Below, in pieces: positions 1-7,643 of a DNA stretch of 64,000 nt. The stretch spans positions 111,365 to 175,364 of the forward strand of contig NZ_PGUW01000015.1 of the NCBI RefSeq assembly GCF_002863565.1, given 5' to 3'. Numbering within the stretch: the stretch's first letter is position 1; each line of letters opens with the position of its first letter. The notes beneath the pieces were generated by a model. The model saw only the letters and a list, made by a program, of their open reading frames with translations. It was not told the DNA's origin and ran no database searches. The position numbers and the translations under genes were made by a program. The stretch comes from Bacillus sp. V5-8f (GTDB taxonomy: Bacteria; Bacillota; Bacilli; Bacillales; DSM-1321).

Positions 1-1
1 A

Positions 2-139
2 ATAATTGGCGCTATCATATTAGTGCTGGCAGATACGATCGGGAAAAATGCATTATCCCCTACGGAAATACCGGCAGGGCTGGTAGTTGCTGTTGTCAGT
101 GTTCCGTATTTTCTAGTTTTATTAATGAAAAGTAAATGA
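2..139 (+). CDS. FecCD-family iron-siderophore ABC permease, C-terminal end
   Basis: Only the last 45 codons lie in the window. The visible end reads LVLADTIGKNALSPTEIPAG followed by a hydrophobic helix and a short basic tail, which is the typical C-terminus of FecCD/BtuC-type permeases that pass ferric siderophores through the membrane. The stop at 137-139 is 12 bases before the ATPase start, so the two are one operon. The start is outside the window. Confidence 0.85.
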   Translation: MIGAIILVLADTIGKNALSPTEIPAGLVVAVVSVPYFLVLLMKSK

Positions 140-151
140 GGAGGTTGACGG

Positions 152-937
152 ATGACAACCCTGTCAGCAGAACAATTAACGATTGGATATGAAGAAACTA
201 CGATTGTCCGGGATTTGGACTTGAATGTTAAAGCTGGCCAAATTACTGCTATTATTGGACCAAATGGCTGTGGAAAATCGACAATCCTGAAAACGATGGC
301 TCGGTTGCACCCGGCAACTTCCGGAGCAATCTATCTTGACGGGAAAGTAATCCATCAAACTCCTGCAAAGGAAGTCGCAAAAAAACTGGCCATTTTGCCG
401 CAGGGCCCAGAGGCAGCAGAAGGTTTAACAGTTTATGATTTAATTTCCTATGGACGTACTCCCCACCAAACCGGGTTTTCACGCCTGAAAAAGCATGATC
501 GGGAAATGATAGATTGGGCACTTGATGTTACAGGCTTAGTTGATTTGCAGAAACAGGCTGTCGAGACACTTTCCGGGGGACAGCGGCAGCGGGCCTGGAT
601 TGCCATGGCCATCGCACAGGAAACGGATTTACTAATGCTGGATGAGCCAACAACCTACCTGGATTTAGCCCATCAATTGGAAGTATTACGGCTTTTGGAA
701 AAAATCAACCAGGAGGATGGCAGGACCATCATCATGGTCATACACGATTTGAATCAAGCTGCAAGATTTGCCCACCAGTTGGTTGCTCTGAAAAATGGAA
801 AAATTGTTAAGGAAGGCTCCGCAGAAGAGGTAATGGATCGGGCTGTACTCAAGCAGGTGTTTAATATAGATACAGAGATAGTAGTCGACCCAAGAACCGG
901 GAAGCCAGCCATGATTTCATACGATTTGATTAAATAA
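152..937 (+). CDS. Ferric-siderophore ABC transporter ATP-binding protein (FecE/FhuC type)
   Basis: 261 residues, normal for the family. Visible ABC motifs in order: Walker A GPNGCGKST near residue 37, Q-loop LPQG near 83, signature LSGGQRQR near 140, Walker B LLMLDEPTTYLD near 160, and the switch histidine in VIHDLNQA near 193. It should energise uptake of an iron chelate through the FecCD permease just upstream. Ribosome site GAGGAGG lies 8 bases before the ATG. The next gene, a FhuF-like reductase, fits an iron-siderophore uptake and release operon. The substrate cannot be told from sequence. Confidence 0.93.
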   Translation: MTTLSAEQLTIGYEETTIVRDLDLNVKAGQITAIIGPNGCGKSTILKTMARLHPATSGAIYLDGKVIHQTPAKEVAKKLAILPQGPEAAEGLTVYDLISYGRTPHQTGFSRLKKHDREMIDWALDVTGLVDLQKQAVETLSGGQRQRAWIAMAIAQETDLLMLDEPTTYLDLAHQLEVLRLLEKINQEDGRTIIMVIHDLNQAARFAHQLVALKNGKIVKEGSAEEVMDRAVLKQVFNIDTEIVVDPRTGKPAMISYDLIK

Positions 938-950
938 AGGCGGGAACAAA

Positions 951-1664
951 ATGCAAGAAGTAGCGATTTGGAAAGAACTCGAGCGCTTTAATATCCTTTG
1001 TGATGAAAAAGTATCAGTTGAAAATTTTGCTAAGGATTTATCATCCGTGTTTGAGCTTGCACAGCAAAGAACGAATGCATCAAAGCCTCATGCTATGGCC
1101 TCGGTCCTAATGAGAAATGCTGCATTTGTATATGTATCCCAATTATTCATCTTAAGCAAGTATCGTATGAAATGGTCAGGAGATTACGGAAAGGTTGGCC
1201 TTTTAGATGGGGATGTAAATGGAAGGTGGTCACCTATGTGGGTTTTTCCTCAAGGTGAATGGGTTCCCGTGGAAGGAGACGCAGAAACACATTCCGCACT
1301 TCAGACATTAATCTGTGATCAATGTAGGCAGCTAATAAAAGCAGTAGCGAAGGCTACAAAATCCTCACCATTCGTACTATGGGAAAATGTGTGGGGATAT
1401 ATGCTTTGGATGTACGTGCAGCTATTTCAAGAATCTAGTGACATTGCGGACCGGGCGAGGAAAGACATTGAATATTTTTTACGGGATGAAACATGGAGGG
1501 GGTTGGAACGAAGGTCTCCATTCCAAAAGTTCTTAACTGGTCAAACGCCTGAAGAAAGCATGGCAAATTATGCACGGATTACTTGTTGTCTTTATTATAT
1601 GATTCCAGGCAATGATAAATGCCCGTATTGTCCAAAGGTTTCAAATGATCGGTGCCTGATATAA
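951..1664 (+). CDS. FhuF-like siderophore-iron reductase / IucA-IucC C-terminal domain protein
   Basis: 237 residues, 13 bases after the ATPase stop and preceded by a GCGGG-type ribosome site, so part of the siderophore uptake operon. The C-terminus (about residues 212-227) has CC-x10-C-x2-C (CCLYYMIPGNDKCPYC), the ligand pattern of the [2Fe-2S] cluster in FhuF-type ferric-siderophore reductases. The likely role is reduction and release of iron from the imported chelate in the cytoplasm. The rest of the protein is poorly conserved to my reading, so the call rests on the cysteine motif and the neighbours. Confidence 0.8.
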   Translation: MQEVAIWKELERFNILCDEKVSVENFAKDLSSVFELAQQRTNASKPHAMASVLMRNAAFVYVSQLFILSKYRMKWSGDYGKVGLLDGDVNGRWSPMWVFPQGEWVPVEGDAETHSALQTLICDQCRQLIKAVAKATKSSPFVLWENVWGYMLWMYVQLFQESSDIADRARKDIEYFLRDETWRGLERRSPFQKFLTGQTPEESMANYARITCCLYYMIPGNDKCPYCPKVSNDRCLI

Positions 1665-1706
1665 TCTTCAAATTAATGCAGCTTACTTTTATGAGTTCAT
1701 GAAACA

Positions 1707-1736
1707 AAGGAGATCACTTTTATGTGGTCCTTTTTT
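1707..1736 (+). terminator. Rho-independent terminator of the siderophore operon
   Basis: AAGGAGATCAC and GTGGTCCTT form an imperfect hairpin followed by a run of six T, 43 bases after the FhuF-like gene stop. Confidence 0.6.
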
Positions 1737-2006
1737 CTAAGAATTATTGAAGGCATTGGAGAGAAAGGAATAAACGTAATGTTGCTTTGCTTAAGGCCAT
1801 TCACGGTATTTGATTGATCCTGAACCTATGTATACAAAATTCACTGAGTAATTGATTATTTGAGGAAAAAGATTGATTAACCGAAAGAGGCGGATTCCAT
1901 ATTCTCGATAAATGATGGAGCAATATGTTTGTATTAATGGGTAATATTGGCGTATGATAAATATTATTATTCCTTTACATGGTGAATTTAGATAGGAGGA
2001 TACAAA
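1737..2006. other. Intergenic stretch
   Basis: AT-rich spacer between the siderophore operon terminator and the rhodanese gene. I see no ORF with a ribosome site, no known RNA motif and no repeat, apart from the rhodanese ribosome site at its end. Confidence 0.5.
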
Positions 2007-2405
2007 ATGGCAAAAACATTTAGAGAAATGGTGGAAGAAGCTCGTGAAAATGTTCCAGGCATTAGTTCAGCGGATGCTCGTGAAAAGATAAAGGAGAATC
2101 CAAATACTTTAGTAATTGATGTACAAGACGCTGCAGATGCAGGTGCGTGCGGGTTAATTCCTAGCAGTCTCAATATTTCACTTGGCATGCTGCCAATCAG
2201 GGCAGACCTTGAGCTCCCTGAACATTTGCGGGAACCACAGTTAGCTGATCGAAACCGACCTGTATTGGTGACTTGTGGTGCGGGCGGGCAAGCCACACTT
2301 GGAGCCTATCTTCTTAAACAAATGGGATTCACTGATGTAGCCTACATCCAGGGAGGAACTACAGCTTGGAAAGAGGCTGGTTTTGAGGTAGTCGGAAACG
2401 AATAA
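2007..2405 (+). CDS. Rhodanese-like domain protein
   Basis: 132 residues, a single rhodanese domain. An N-terminal lead of about 22 residues is followed by SADAREKIKENPNTLVIDVQ, and the catalytic-loop cysteine sits in VLVTCGAGGQATLGA near residue 90. Single-domain rhodaneses carry a persulfide on that cysteine and move sulfane sulfur in the cytoplasm; the acceptor here is unknown. The gene stands alone between terminators, with ribosome site AGGAGG 9 bases before the ATG. Confidence 0.9.
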   Translation: MAKTFREMVEEARENVPGISSADAREKIKENPNTLVIDVQDAADAGACGLIPSSLNISLGMLPIRADLELPEHLREPQLADRNRPVLVTCGAGGQATLGAYLLKQMGFTDVAYIQGGTTAWKEAGFEVVGNE

Positions 2406-2436
2406 AGAAAATGATTGAATTGAGTATATATAGAGC

Positions 2437-2483
2437 AGGTTACTCGAAAAGGCTGTAATTATTCCTTTTTGGGTAACCTTTTT
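2437..2483 (+). terminator. Rho-independent terminator after the rhodanese gene
   Basis: AGGTTAC, then a GAAAAGG/CCTTTTT inner arm, then GTAACCT and a short T run. It lies about 30 bases after the rhodanese stop. Confidence 0.7.
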
Positions 2484-2727
2484 CATGCATTACACGAGTT
2501 TTTTTACGTGGAAATATTTTATTAAAAACCTCAGCAGAATATATGATGAGAAATACTGTTCAGTCAGTATATGAATTGGCAGAAGGCTAATTAATAGGGT
2601 GATATAAAAGAGGAGAGTTGGGATATCTGAATTAATGTTCTGTTAATCAAGCTTTCTGCAATATTCCAGACAACAAGTAACGGGGAGAGATAATGGCATA
2701 AATAATTTAATTCGTATAACAATCGGA

Positions 2728-2786
2728 ACCTGAGAAGCAAGAATGGGTGATTTTCAAATTTCCAATCTTGCCGCTCAGGTTTTTAT
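2728..2786 (+). terminator. Strong hairpin with T tract, no obvious upstream gene
   Basis: ACCTGAGAAGCAAGA pairs with TCTTGCCGCTCAGGT across a 23-base loop and is followed by TTTTTATTTTA. The T tract is on the + strand, but no credible + gene lies between the rhodanese terminator and this point. It may end an unannotated transcript from 2486-2727 or be left over from a lost gene. Confidence 0.6.
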
Positions 2787-2809
2787 TTTAGCTTCACAAG
2801 AGCGGAAAA

Positions 2810-3001
2810 TTAACCTTGGATATTTGGATATTTCTCTAAAATATCATTTAAATAACCTAAGTCCTTTACGGGTACATCTTTTTTATGAGGGCATTGTACA
2901 TGTGTAAGCGCATTAGTTTCATCTATTATAATTAAGTCGATTGCTTCTAATTCTTTTTGGCATGATGCGCATTTCATAAGCTGTAAGTTATATATATTCA
3001 T
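2810..3001 (-). CDS. Small cysteine-motif protein, unknown function
   Basis: 63 residues. The N-terminus has KCASCQKEL at about residues 10-18 and a second site HVQCPHKK at about 34-41, which together look like a small zinc-ribbon or treble-clef knuckle (CxxC plus C/H). Ribosome site GGGAGAA lies 9 bases before the ATG, which supports translation. No operon partner. I do not recognise the family; a short Bacillus-type YlaF/YhfM-like hypothetical is all that can be said. Confidence 0.55.
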   Translation of the reverse strand: MNIYNLQLMKCASCQKELEAIDLIIIDETNALTHVQCPHKKDVPVKDLGYLNDILEKYPNIQG

Positions 3002-3319
3002 AAATAAATATTCTCCCTTTTTTTTCTTAGAAAATTTATTCTTTATGTTTGATTATTTATCCTGCATGTTCACAAAATTGACAAAACTGAAAATAAGAAT
3101 TTCATTTGGGTCCTTTGTTTCTAAATGTTGGAGTCTATGTACGATTCAAAAAGGGCATGAGTAATGCAATTGTATATACCTGTTAATCTCTGCACCAAGA
3201 TAAGTGGAAGGGTCCATATATTAGACTATTAAAAAATTTCGATTGCCAGAGAATGATAAGTAATCAGACAATGAAGGTTATTTTAGAATACAGTATAAAG
3301 ACAAAAGGGGATGTTTTCA
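3002..3319. other. Intergenic stretch
   Basis: AT-rich spacer between a leftward small gene and the decayed YdjC-family gene. Beyond the ribosome site of the small gene and an AAGGGGATG ribosome-like site at its right end, I see nothing recognisable. Confidence 0.5.
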
Positions 3320-3655
3320 ATGGTTAAACTGCATATTAATGCAAATGATTTTGGGTATAGCAGCAGGGTCCATTTGGGATTATCGATAGCCATCTCTAGG
3401 GAATCGTAGCATTCAACGACAATTATGTGAAGATTCCGGGGGCAGAGCATTCGGTTGAATCGGGAAAAAAGAATCCGGGCTTGCAGGTGGATATTTATAT
3501 TGTCTTCACATACGGATGCTTGCAGGAGCAAATTTTCCGTCCCAGGTGATCGAAGATCGCAAATTTAAATTGAGGGAACATTGAAAAGCAAGTGATATTT
3601 CTATGGAGGAGTTGGAAAGGGAATGGGTCTTCTTACAATCTTACCAGATTCTAAC
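3320..3655 (+). pseudogene. Decayed YdjC/ChbG-family carbohydrate deacetylase
   Basis: The ATG follows an AAGGGGATG ribosome site and opens MVKLHINANDFGYSSRVHLG, a clear YdjC/ChbG N-terminus (normally HINADDFGYS; the second metal-ligand Asp is kept, the first is Asn here). A stop follows at codon 25. Further on, in other frames, come IPGAEHSVESGKKNPGL and DIYIVFTYG, then KFKLREH-stop-KASDISMEELEREW, all recognisable pieces of the same family broken by stops and frame changes. About 110 codons of remnant remain of a family of about 250-300 residues, so the C-terminal two thirds are lost. Confidence 0.75.
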
Positions 3656-3798
3656 GAACTTGAAATAATTACACTCGTTACATTGCCTGAAAATACACGC
3701 TTTTTTAATGGGTAAACCGATTAGTACTGCATCGCTTATTGTACAAAAAAACCGTGAACATAAAAGGTTTTATGTTAGTAAGGATTTTTAAAATATGA

Positions 3799-3835
3799 AA
3801 AAGCAAGGTTGTATATTTGACCTTGCTTTTCTGGG
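3799..3835. terminator. Bidirectional hairpin terminator
   Basis: AAAAGCAAGGT and ACCTTGCTTTT form an 11-bp stem with A and T flanks. It sits just past the stop of the leftward secreted-protein gene and can serve both strands. Confidence 0.7.
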
Positions 3836-3842
3836 CTATTTC

Positions 3843-4373
3843 TTATTGGACCGCATCAAACTTGTTTACCTTCCAGCCAGAGGACGTTTTGTAGAAAGTA
3901 ACCGTCCGTTTGACGCTTCCTCCTTCTACATCAGGAACTGTAAAAAGATAAGAACGGACATTAGATCGCTGATAAACCAATTTGGCCTTTGCTTTCTTCC
4001 ATTCCAGCATCCCGTAGCCGTCTCCGACAGGGCGGGCCAAATTTCCCTTATACGTAATATATTTATAGTTTGTTAACCCTTTTTGTATAGCGCTTATAGT
4101 AAATGTTGCTGACAGGTATTTAACAAGTTTATCCTTAGTATTGAATTCAGGGCAAATATATGAATATTCCATGCCTTTGTAATGAAAGCTTTTTTGTAAA
4201 CAAGAGCGGCTTATGTACCCATGAAGTGCATTCCAGTAACGGGTGCTGGCATTGTCGGCTATTTTTATCGCGTTTGCGGCAGACAAATTCTGTGCTGAAG
4301 AATCTGCTGAAACTCCAGAACTTAGGGAACATAGGAATAGAATGGATAATAGGATGGCAGTGAGTCTTTTCAT
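3843..4373 (-). CDS. Secreted protein of unknown function
   Basis: 176 residues starting MKRLTAILLSILFLCSLSSG, a signal peptide with a basic start, an 18-residue hydrophobic core and likely cleavage around GVSA-DS at residues 20-24. The mature part is rich in Lys, Tyr and aromatic residues and ends with a beta-rich stretch (KRTVTFYKTSSGWKVNKFD) that resembles the NTF2-like or copper-amine-oxidase-like small exported domains, though I do not place it in a named family. Ribosome site AGGAGAG lies 8 bases before the ATG. Monocistronic, closed by a hairpin at 3799-3835. Confidence 0.7.
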   Translation of the reverse strand: MKRLTAILLSILFLCSLSSGVSADSSAQNLSAANAIKIADNASTRYWNALHGYISRSCLQKSFHYKGMEYSYICPEFNTKDKLVKYLSATFTISAIQKGLTNYKYITYKGNLARPVGDGYGMLEWKKAKAKLVYQRSNVRSYLFTVPDVEGGSVKRTVTFYKTSSGWKVNKFDAVQ

Positions 4374-4848
4374 TTTTTTCTCTCCTATCTAAATGAGTTA
4401 CTGTGTAACATATTTTTTAATAATATTACAAATGTTACATTTATATTACAACAATTGAGGGGAAAGAGAAAGAAAAGTTTATTAGTATAAAATATATTTT
4501 TGTTATACCCTAAACTCCACGCGTTAAACCTTTTCAATATAAACGGAAACTTTTATATAAAGGGAAGCCAAATCATTTCATTATCTAATTCGTAAGTTTT
4601 AATGTTGAGATTTTTACTGAAAAAATTAAATGGAATCAACAATATTTTAAATACATATGGTGCGTTTTTGAAAAGCTTAGATAAAGAGAAAAGGTGTGTG
4701 CTCAAAAGGGTTTTCATATCTTTAGGGATCTCCCCTTTTATTTTTACGTGAACCCGGATAAAGTCATAATAGTGTTGTCACTGAAATAATGTAAGCTTAG
4801 GGAAGTGTTACATTAAGGTGATTTTCCGGGATAGAAGGTGAATCAATT
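4374..4848. other. Intergenic stretch
   Basis: 475 AT-rich bases between two divergently read genes. I see only a short weak hairpin (GGGATCTCCCC plus T-rich tail near 4723-4745) and the GAAGGTG ribosome site of the next gene; no ORF, repeat or known RNA. Confidence 0.5.
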
Positions 4849-5640
4849 TTGAAGTTAATAAATGAAAAAAGTAGTCCTTGGGGATATAAGAAACACAATG
4901 ACGAGAGTATTGACCCTTTAGATTTGATTGGAATACAGGAAAGGTGTTTATTTATTGGTGTTAGCGTAGGTTGCAGCTACCAGAATGAAAGAGACTGTGT
5001 GGTACTCATGTATAAGGATAGAACAAAGTGGGAATTGAAGGCAAATGAAAATGAAGATGCGTTCGAATTTTTATATCGTAATATTAAAAAATTCTCCAAA
5101 AACAGATATAAAAAAACGAATAGTACTTTTTTAAAAGAATATTTAATTTTGACCTCTAATGCTTGTTTAAACGTACCGGTAAAACCAGAATATTATACTC
5201 GTGACGTAGACCTTGTACAGTATGGTAATAATCCGATTCGTCAAAGATGGCAGTCTGAAAGTTATCTAAAGATTACTGATTGGTTAAATCATTTTCCAGT
5301 ATCGGGAGCATCAAAGCGAGTGTTCTTGGAAACTAATCCTATTAGTAATTTTCCTTTCTACATTAAGGAAATAAGAGATATTGAGAAAGAAAAGTCTTTT
5401 TTAACAGAAGCGTTTATAAAAATCAGTGGGTTGTCCGGCTCTGTTCCAAACATTAGAGGGTGGAATGAAGAAAATTTTAAAGATGATTTTTTCCGGGATG
5501 CTTTTGTATCAATGCTAGTATCCATGGCGTATTCGAGATGGAAATCAAACGATAAAACAGGAAACGATGACTTTCTGAAAATAATTGTAGATCATGACGG
5601 CATTTATTGGCTTCTTGACCACGCACCTATCAATCAATAA
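4849..5640 (+). CDS. Hypothetical protein, possible DUF429-like (RNase H fold) member
   Basis: 263 residues from a TTG start at 4849, chosen because GAAGGTG lies 8 bases upstream; the sequence is soluble with no signal peptide. The order of features (an N-terminal GVSVG beta start, FLETNP near residue 162, and FFRDAFVSMLVSMAYSRW near 215) is reminiscent of DUF429 predicted nucleases with an RNase H-like fold, where an E-x-x-P segment and a DA-rich helix are conserved. This is weak pattern resemblance, not a family assignment. The gene is AT-rich, stands alone, and ends before a hairpin terminator. Confidence 0.65.
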   Translation: MKLINEKSSPWGYKKHNDESIDPLDLIGIQERCLFIGVSVGCSYQNERDCVVLMYKDRTKWELKANENEDAFEFLYRNIKKFSKNRYKKTNSTFLKEYLILTSNACLNVPVKPEYYTRDVDLVQYGNNPIRQRWQSESYLKITDWLNHFPVSGASKRVFLETNPISNFPFYIKEIRDIEKEKSFLTEAFIKISGLSGSVPNIRGWNEENFKDDFFRDAFVSMLVSMAYSRWKSNDKTGNDDFLKIIVDHDGIYWLLDHAPINQ

Positions 5641-5665
5641 TCACATGTATAATGTCCAATATGAA

Positions 5666-5698
5666 AAGCCTCTTTCACATGAAAAAGGCTTAGTGTTT
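5666..5698. terminator. Bidirectional terminator between convergent genes
   Basis: AAGCCTCTTTC and GAAAAAGGCTT form a stem around an ACAT loop. It lies between the end of the rightward hypothetical gene and the end of leftward mtnD. Confidence 0.65.
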
Positions 5699-5723
5699 TC
5701 TTTACAGCTTTGATAAACCTCTA

Positions 5724-6257
5724 TTATTTTTTGAAGTCTGGGTCTTCAAAAGGATGAGCTACCCAGCCAGTGGCATCGATAAATAAACGCACGGCCACTA
5801 CTTGGCGGTTCTGCATTAAAGTAAAGAAATGGGGAGTATTGACCGGTACAGAAATCACGTCTCCAGCGGACAATTCTACATCAAAATAACCGTTATCCCC
5901 CTTAATTGTAAATACACCATTGCCCGCAGTAATGGCACGAACTTCATCTTCGGTATGCACATGAACTTTTTCGAACTTCGTCAGAAGCTCGTCCAAATTA
6001 GGAGTTGCTTCCGAAAGGGCAATAATGTCCCATTGTTCATAGCCGCGCCGTTTGGCAAGAGATCTGACCTCAGAATCAAAGACTGCTAAAATCTCCCTTT
6101 TTTGCTCATCGGAAAGGATAAAATTCTCACGTAAATGTTTTGGTAACTTGTCCATATCCCAATGCTCGTAAAGAACCCCTTGTTTATCCAAAAATTGTTT
6201 TACTTCTTGCTCTTCTGACAATCTTGTATTGGTATTGCGCAATAGAATGGTTGCCAT
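5724..6257 (-). CDS. mtnD: Acireductone dioxygenase
   Basis: 177 residues, a cupin enzyme of methionine salvage that converts 1,2-dihydroxy-5-methylthiopentene-3-one plus oxygen to 4-methylthio-2-oxobutanoate and formate (Fe form). The metal site is visible as VHVHTEDEVR at about residues 97-106 (His, His, Glu) and the fourth ligand in VNTPHFFTL near 140. The length matches the Bacillus enzyme. Ribosome site AAGGAGA lies 8 bases before the ATG. Last gene of the leftward mtnE-W-X-B-D set, 25 bases after mtnB. Confidence 0.96.
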   Translation of the reverse strand: MATILLRNTNTRLSEEQEVKQFLDKQGVLYEHWDMDKLPKHLRENFILSDEQKREILAVFDSEVRSLAKRRGYEQWDIIALSEATPNLDELLTKFEKVHVHTEDEVRAITAGNGVFTIKGDNGYFDVELSAGDVISVPVNTPHFFTLMQNRQVVAVRLFIDATGWVAHPFEDPDFKK

Positions 6258-6282
6258 TGTAACAATCTCCTTTTATAAGTTT

Positions 6283-6945
6283 TTACAAAGTTTCATTGTT
6301 TTTTTTAAAAAGAAGCATGTTAGTTTGATATTCAAATAAAAACTCAAATGCTTCTAAATGACGTTTAGCAGCGAAGTCACTGTCTCCCCATACATAGATC
6401 CCATGATTATGGATCAATACGCCTGGCACCTTCGGGTCAATGACTTTCCTGACTTCTTCTGCTAATTTAGGAATATAGGCATGATTTTCTATAATAGGTA
6501 CGGAAATCGATGCATTTTCTTCCCAAATATCAAAAGCTTTAATCATTTCGTGTCCCTTAAAGGTCACTTTTCCTTGATGATTGTAAAAGTGGGAAATAAG
6601 GTTGTTATAAATGGTATGAATATGAAAGATAGCTTTACAATCAGGGACTGATTGATAAATAGAGGTGTGGATTAACGTTTCAGCAGAAGGTATTAACTTG
6701 GTAGGGAACACGGGATTTCCATCAAAATTGACTAAAAGAAAGTCCTCTGGCGTATGGCGCGATTTGTCCTTTCCGCTAGTTGTTATCGCGATAACGTGCT
6801 GGTTATTCTCTCGGGAACTGTTCACAAGAATGGATAAATTCCCGCTTGTTGCCGGAAACCACCTTTTTTCCGATAAGGTTGCTTTAACAGCTTGTAACGT
6901 TTTAAAAGCATACTGTATTTCTTCCAGATTGATTTTTTCAGTTAT
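6283..6945 (-). CDS. mtnB: Methylthioribulose-1-phosphate dehydratase, with apparent AUA start
   Basis: Class II aldolase/adducin-fold zinc enzyme that dehydrates 5-methylthioribulose-1-phosphate. Family motifs: RWFPATSGNLS, TTSGKDKS, the zinc pair in FHIHTIYN, and LIHNHGIYVWG. The first canonical start in frame (GTG at 6823-6825) would cut off RWFPATSGNLSI, which the family needs. Upstream to the in-frame stop there is no ATG, GTG or TTG. An ATA at 6943-6945 lies 6 bases after GGGGTGA and overlaps the mtnX stop, giving 220 residues, a normal length. CTG at 6925-6927 is the alternative start. Confidence 0.9.
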   Translation of the reverse strand: MTEKINLEEIQYAFKTLQAVKATLSEKRWFPATSGNLSILVNSSRENNQHVIAITTSGKDKSRHTPEDFLLVNFDGNPVFPTKLIPSAETLIHTSIYQSVPDCKAIFHIHTIYNNLISHFYNHQGKVTFKGHEMIKAFDIWEENASISVPIIENHAYIPKLAEEVRKVIDPKVPGVLIHNHGIYVWGDSDFAAKRHLEAFEFLFEYQTNMLLFKKNNETL

Positions 6946-7643
6946 ACGTCTTCACCCCAGTCATCGTTCATCTGGTTTAAGATGGTAACCACATCAAAAA
7001 ACGAATGGAATTCTTCATAATGAAGAGAATGTTCTTTACATTTTTGTACGAGAAAATCCCTTGCAATGACAAGGTCAGCCATTTTTGCTACTGCCAGGTC
7101 TGTAATACTGTCCCCAATAACAATCTTCATGGAATCGTCAAACGCAAGTGAACGAAGGATGCTTGGTTTGCACATGCCGCACTTGTTGCTGCATTGCACA
7201 TCGCAGGGAAAGGGCCAGAGAATTTGTATATGCTTGCCGCTGAAATCACTGGCATTACAATAAATATCCTGTTTTGACAAGGAAAAGTTTGACAAAATAG
7301 GGAAAACGAAAAAGTCTATTCCTCCACTTGTTACGAGCAAGCGGATGTTCCGTTCTTTACAGTATTGGATAAATTCACGAAATCCTGGTCGAATCTTGGC
7401 TGTATTAATAGAAAAACTAGTGATTTCCTCACGGCAGGATGCAGGCAATAACCCAAACATCCGACCGACTCCTTCACGAATGCTAATTCGTCCACTTAAA
7501 ATATTATTCTTTATCGGTTCCCAACCGGGAGGATTGAAATGTTTCATTATTTGAATGATGTTGTCATTTTCGGTAATCGTTCCGTCAAAATCACAAAAGA
7601 TGATCATTTTTTTAAAGATCGGCACGGTTATATTGCACCCCAT
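6942..7643 (-). CDS. mtnX: 2-hydroxy-3-keto-5-methylthiopentenyl-1-phosphate phosphatase
   Basis: 233 residues, HAD superfamily. The nucleophile motif IFCDFDGTITENDN is at about residues 14-27, motif II TSGG near 105, and the metal-binding motif GDSITDLAVAKMADLVIARD near 185. It dephosphorylates the enol product of MtnW to give acireductone. A CSNKCGMCKP cluster near 150 matches the Bacillus MtnX family. The ATG at 7643 overlaps the end of mtnW; ATG at 7607 (MIIFCDFDGT) is possible but would be short. The stop overlaps the mtnB start, so translation is probably coupled. Confidence 0.95.
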   Translation of the reverse strand: MGCNITVPIFKKMIIFCDFDGTITENDNIIQIMKHFNPPGWEPIKNNILSGRISIREGVGRMFGLLPASCREEITSFSINTAKIRPGFREFIQYCKERNIRLLVTSGGIDFFVFPILSNFSLSKQDIYCNASDFSGKHIQILWPFPCDVQCSNKCGMCKPSILRSLAFDDSMKIVIGDSITDLAVAKMADLVIARDFLVQKCKEHSLHYEEFHSFFDVVTILNQMNDDWGEDV

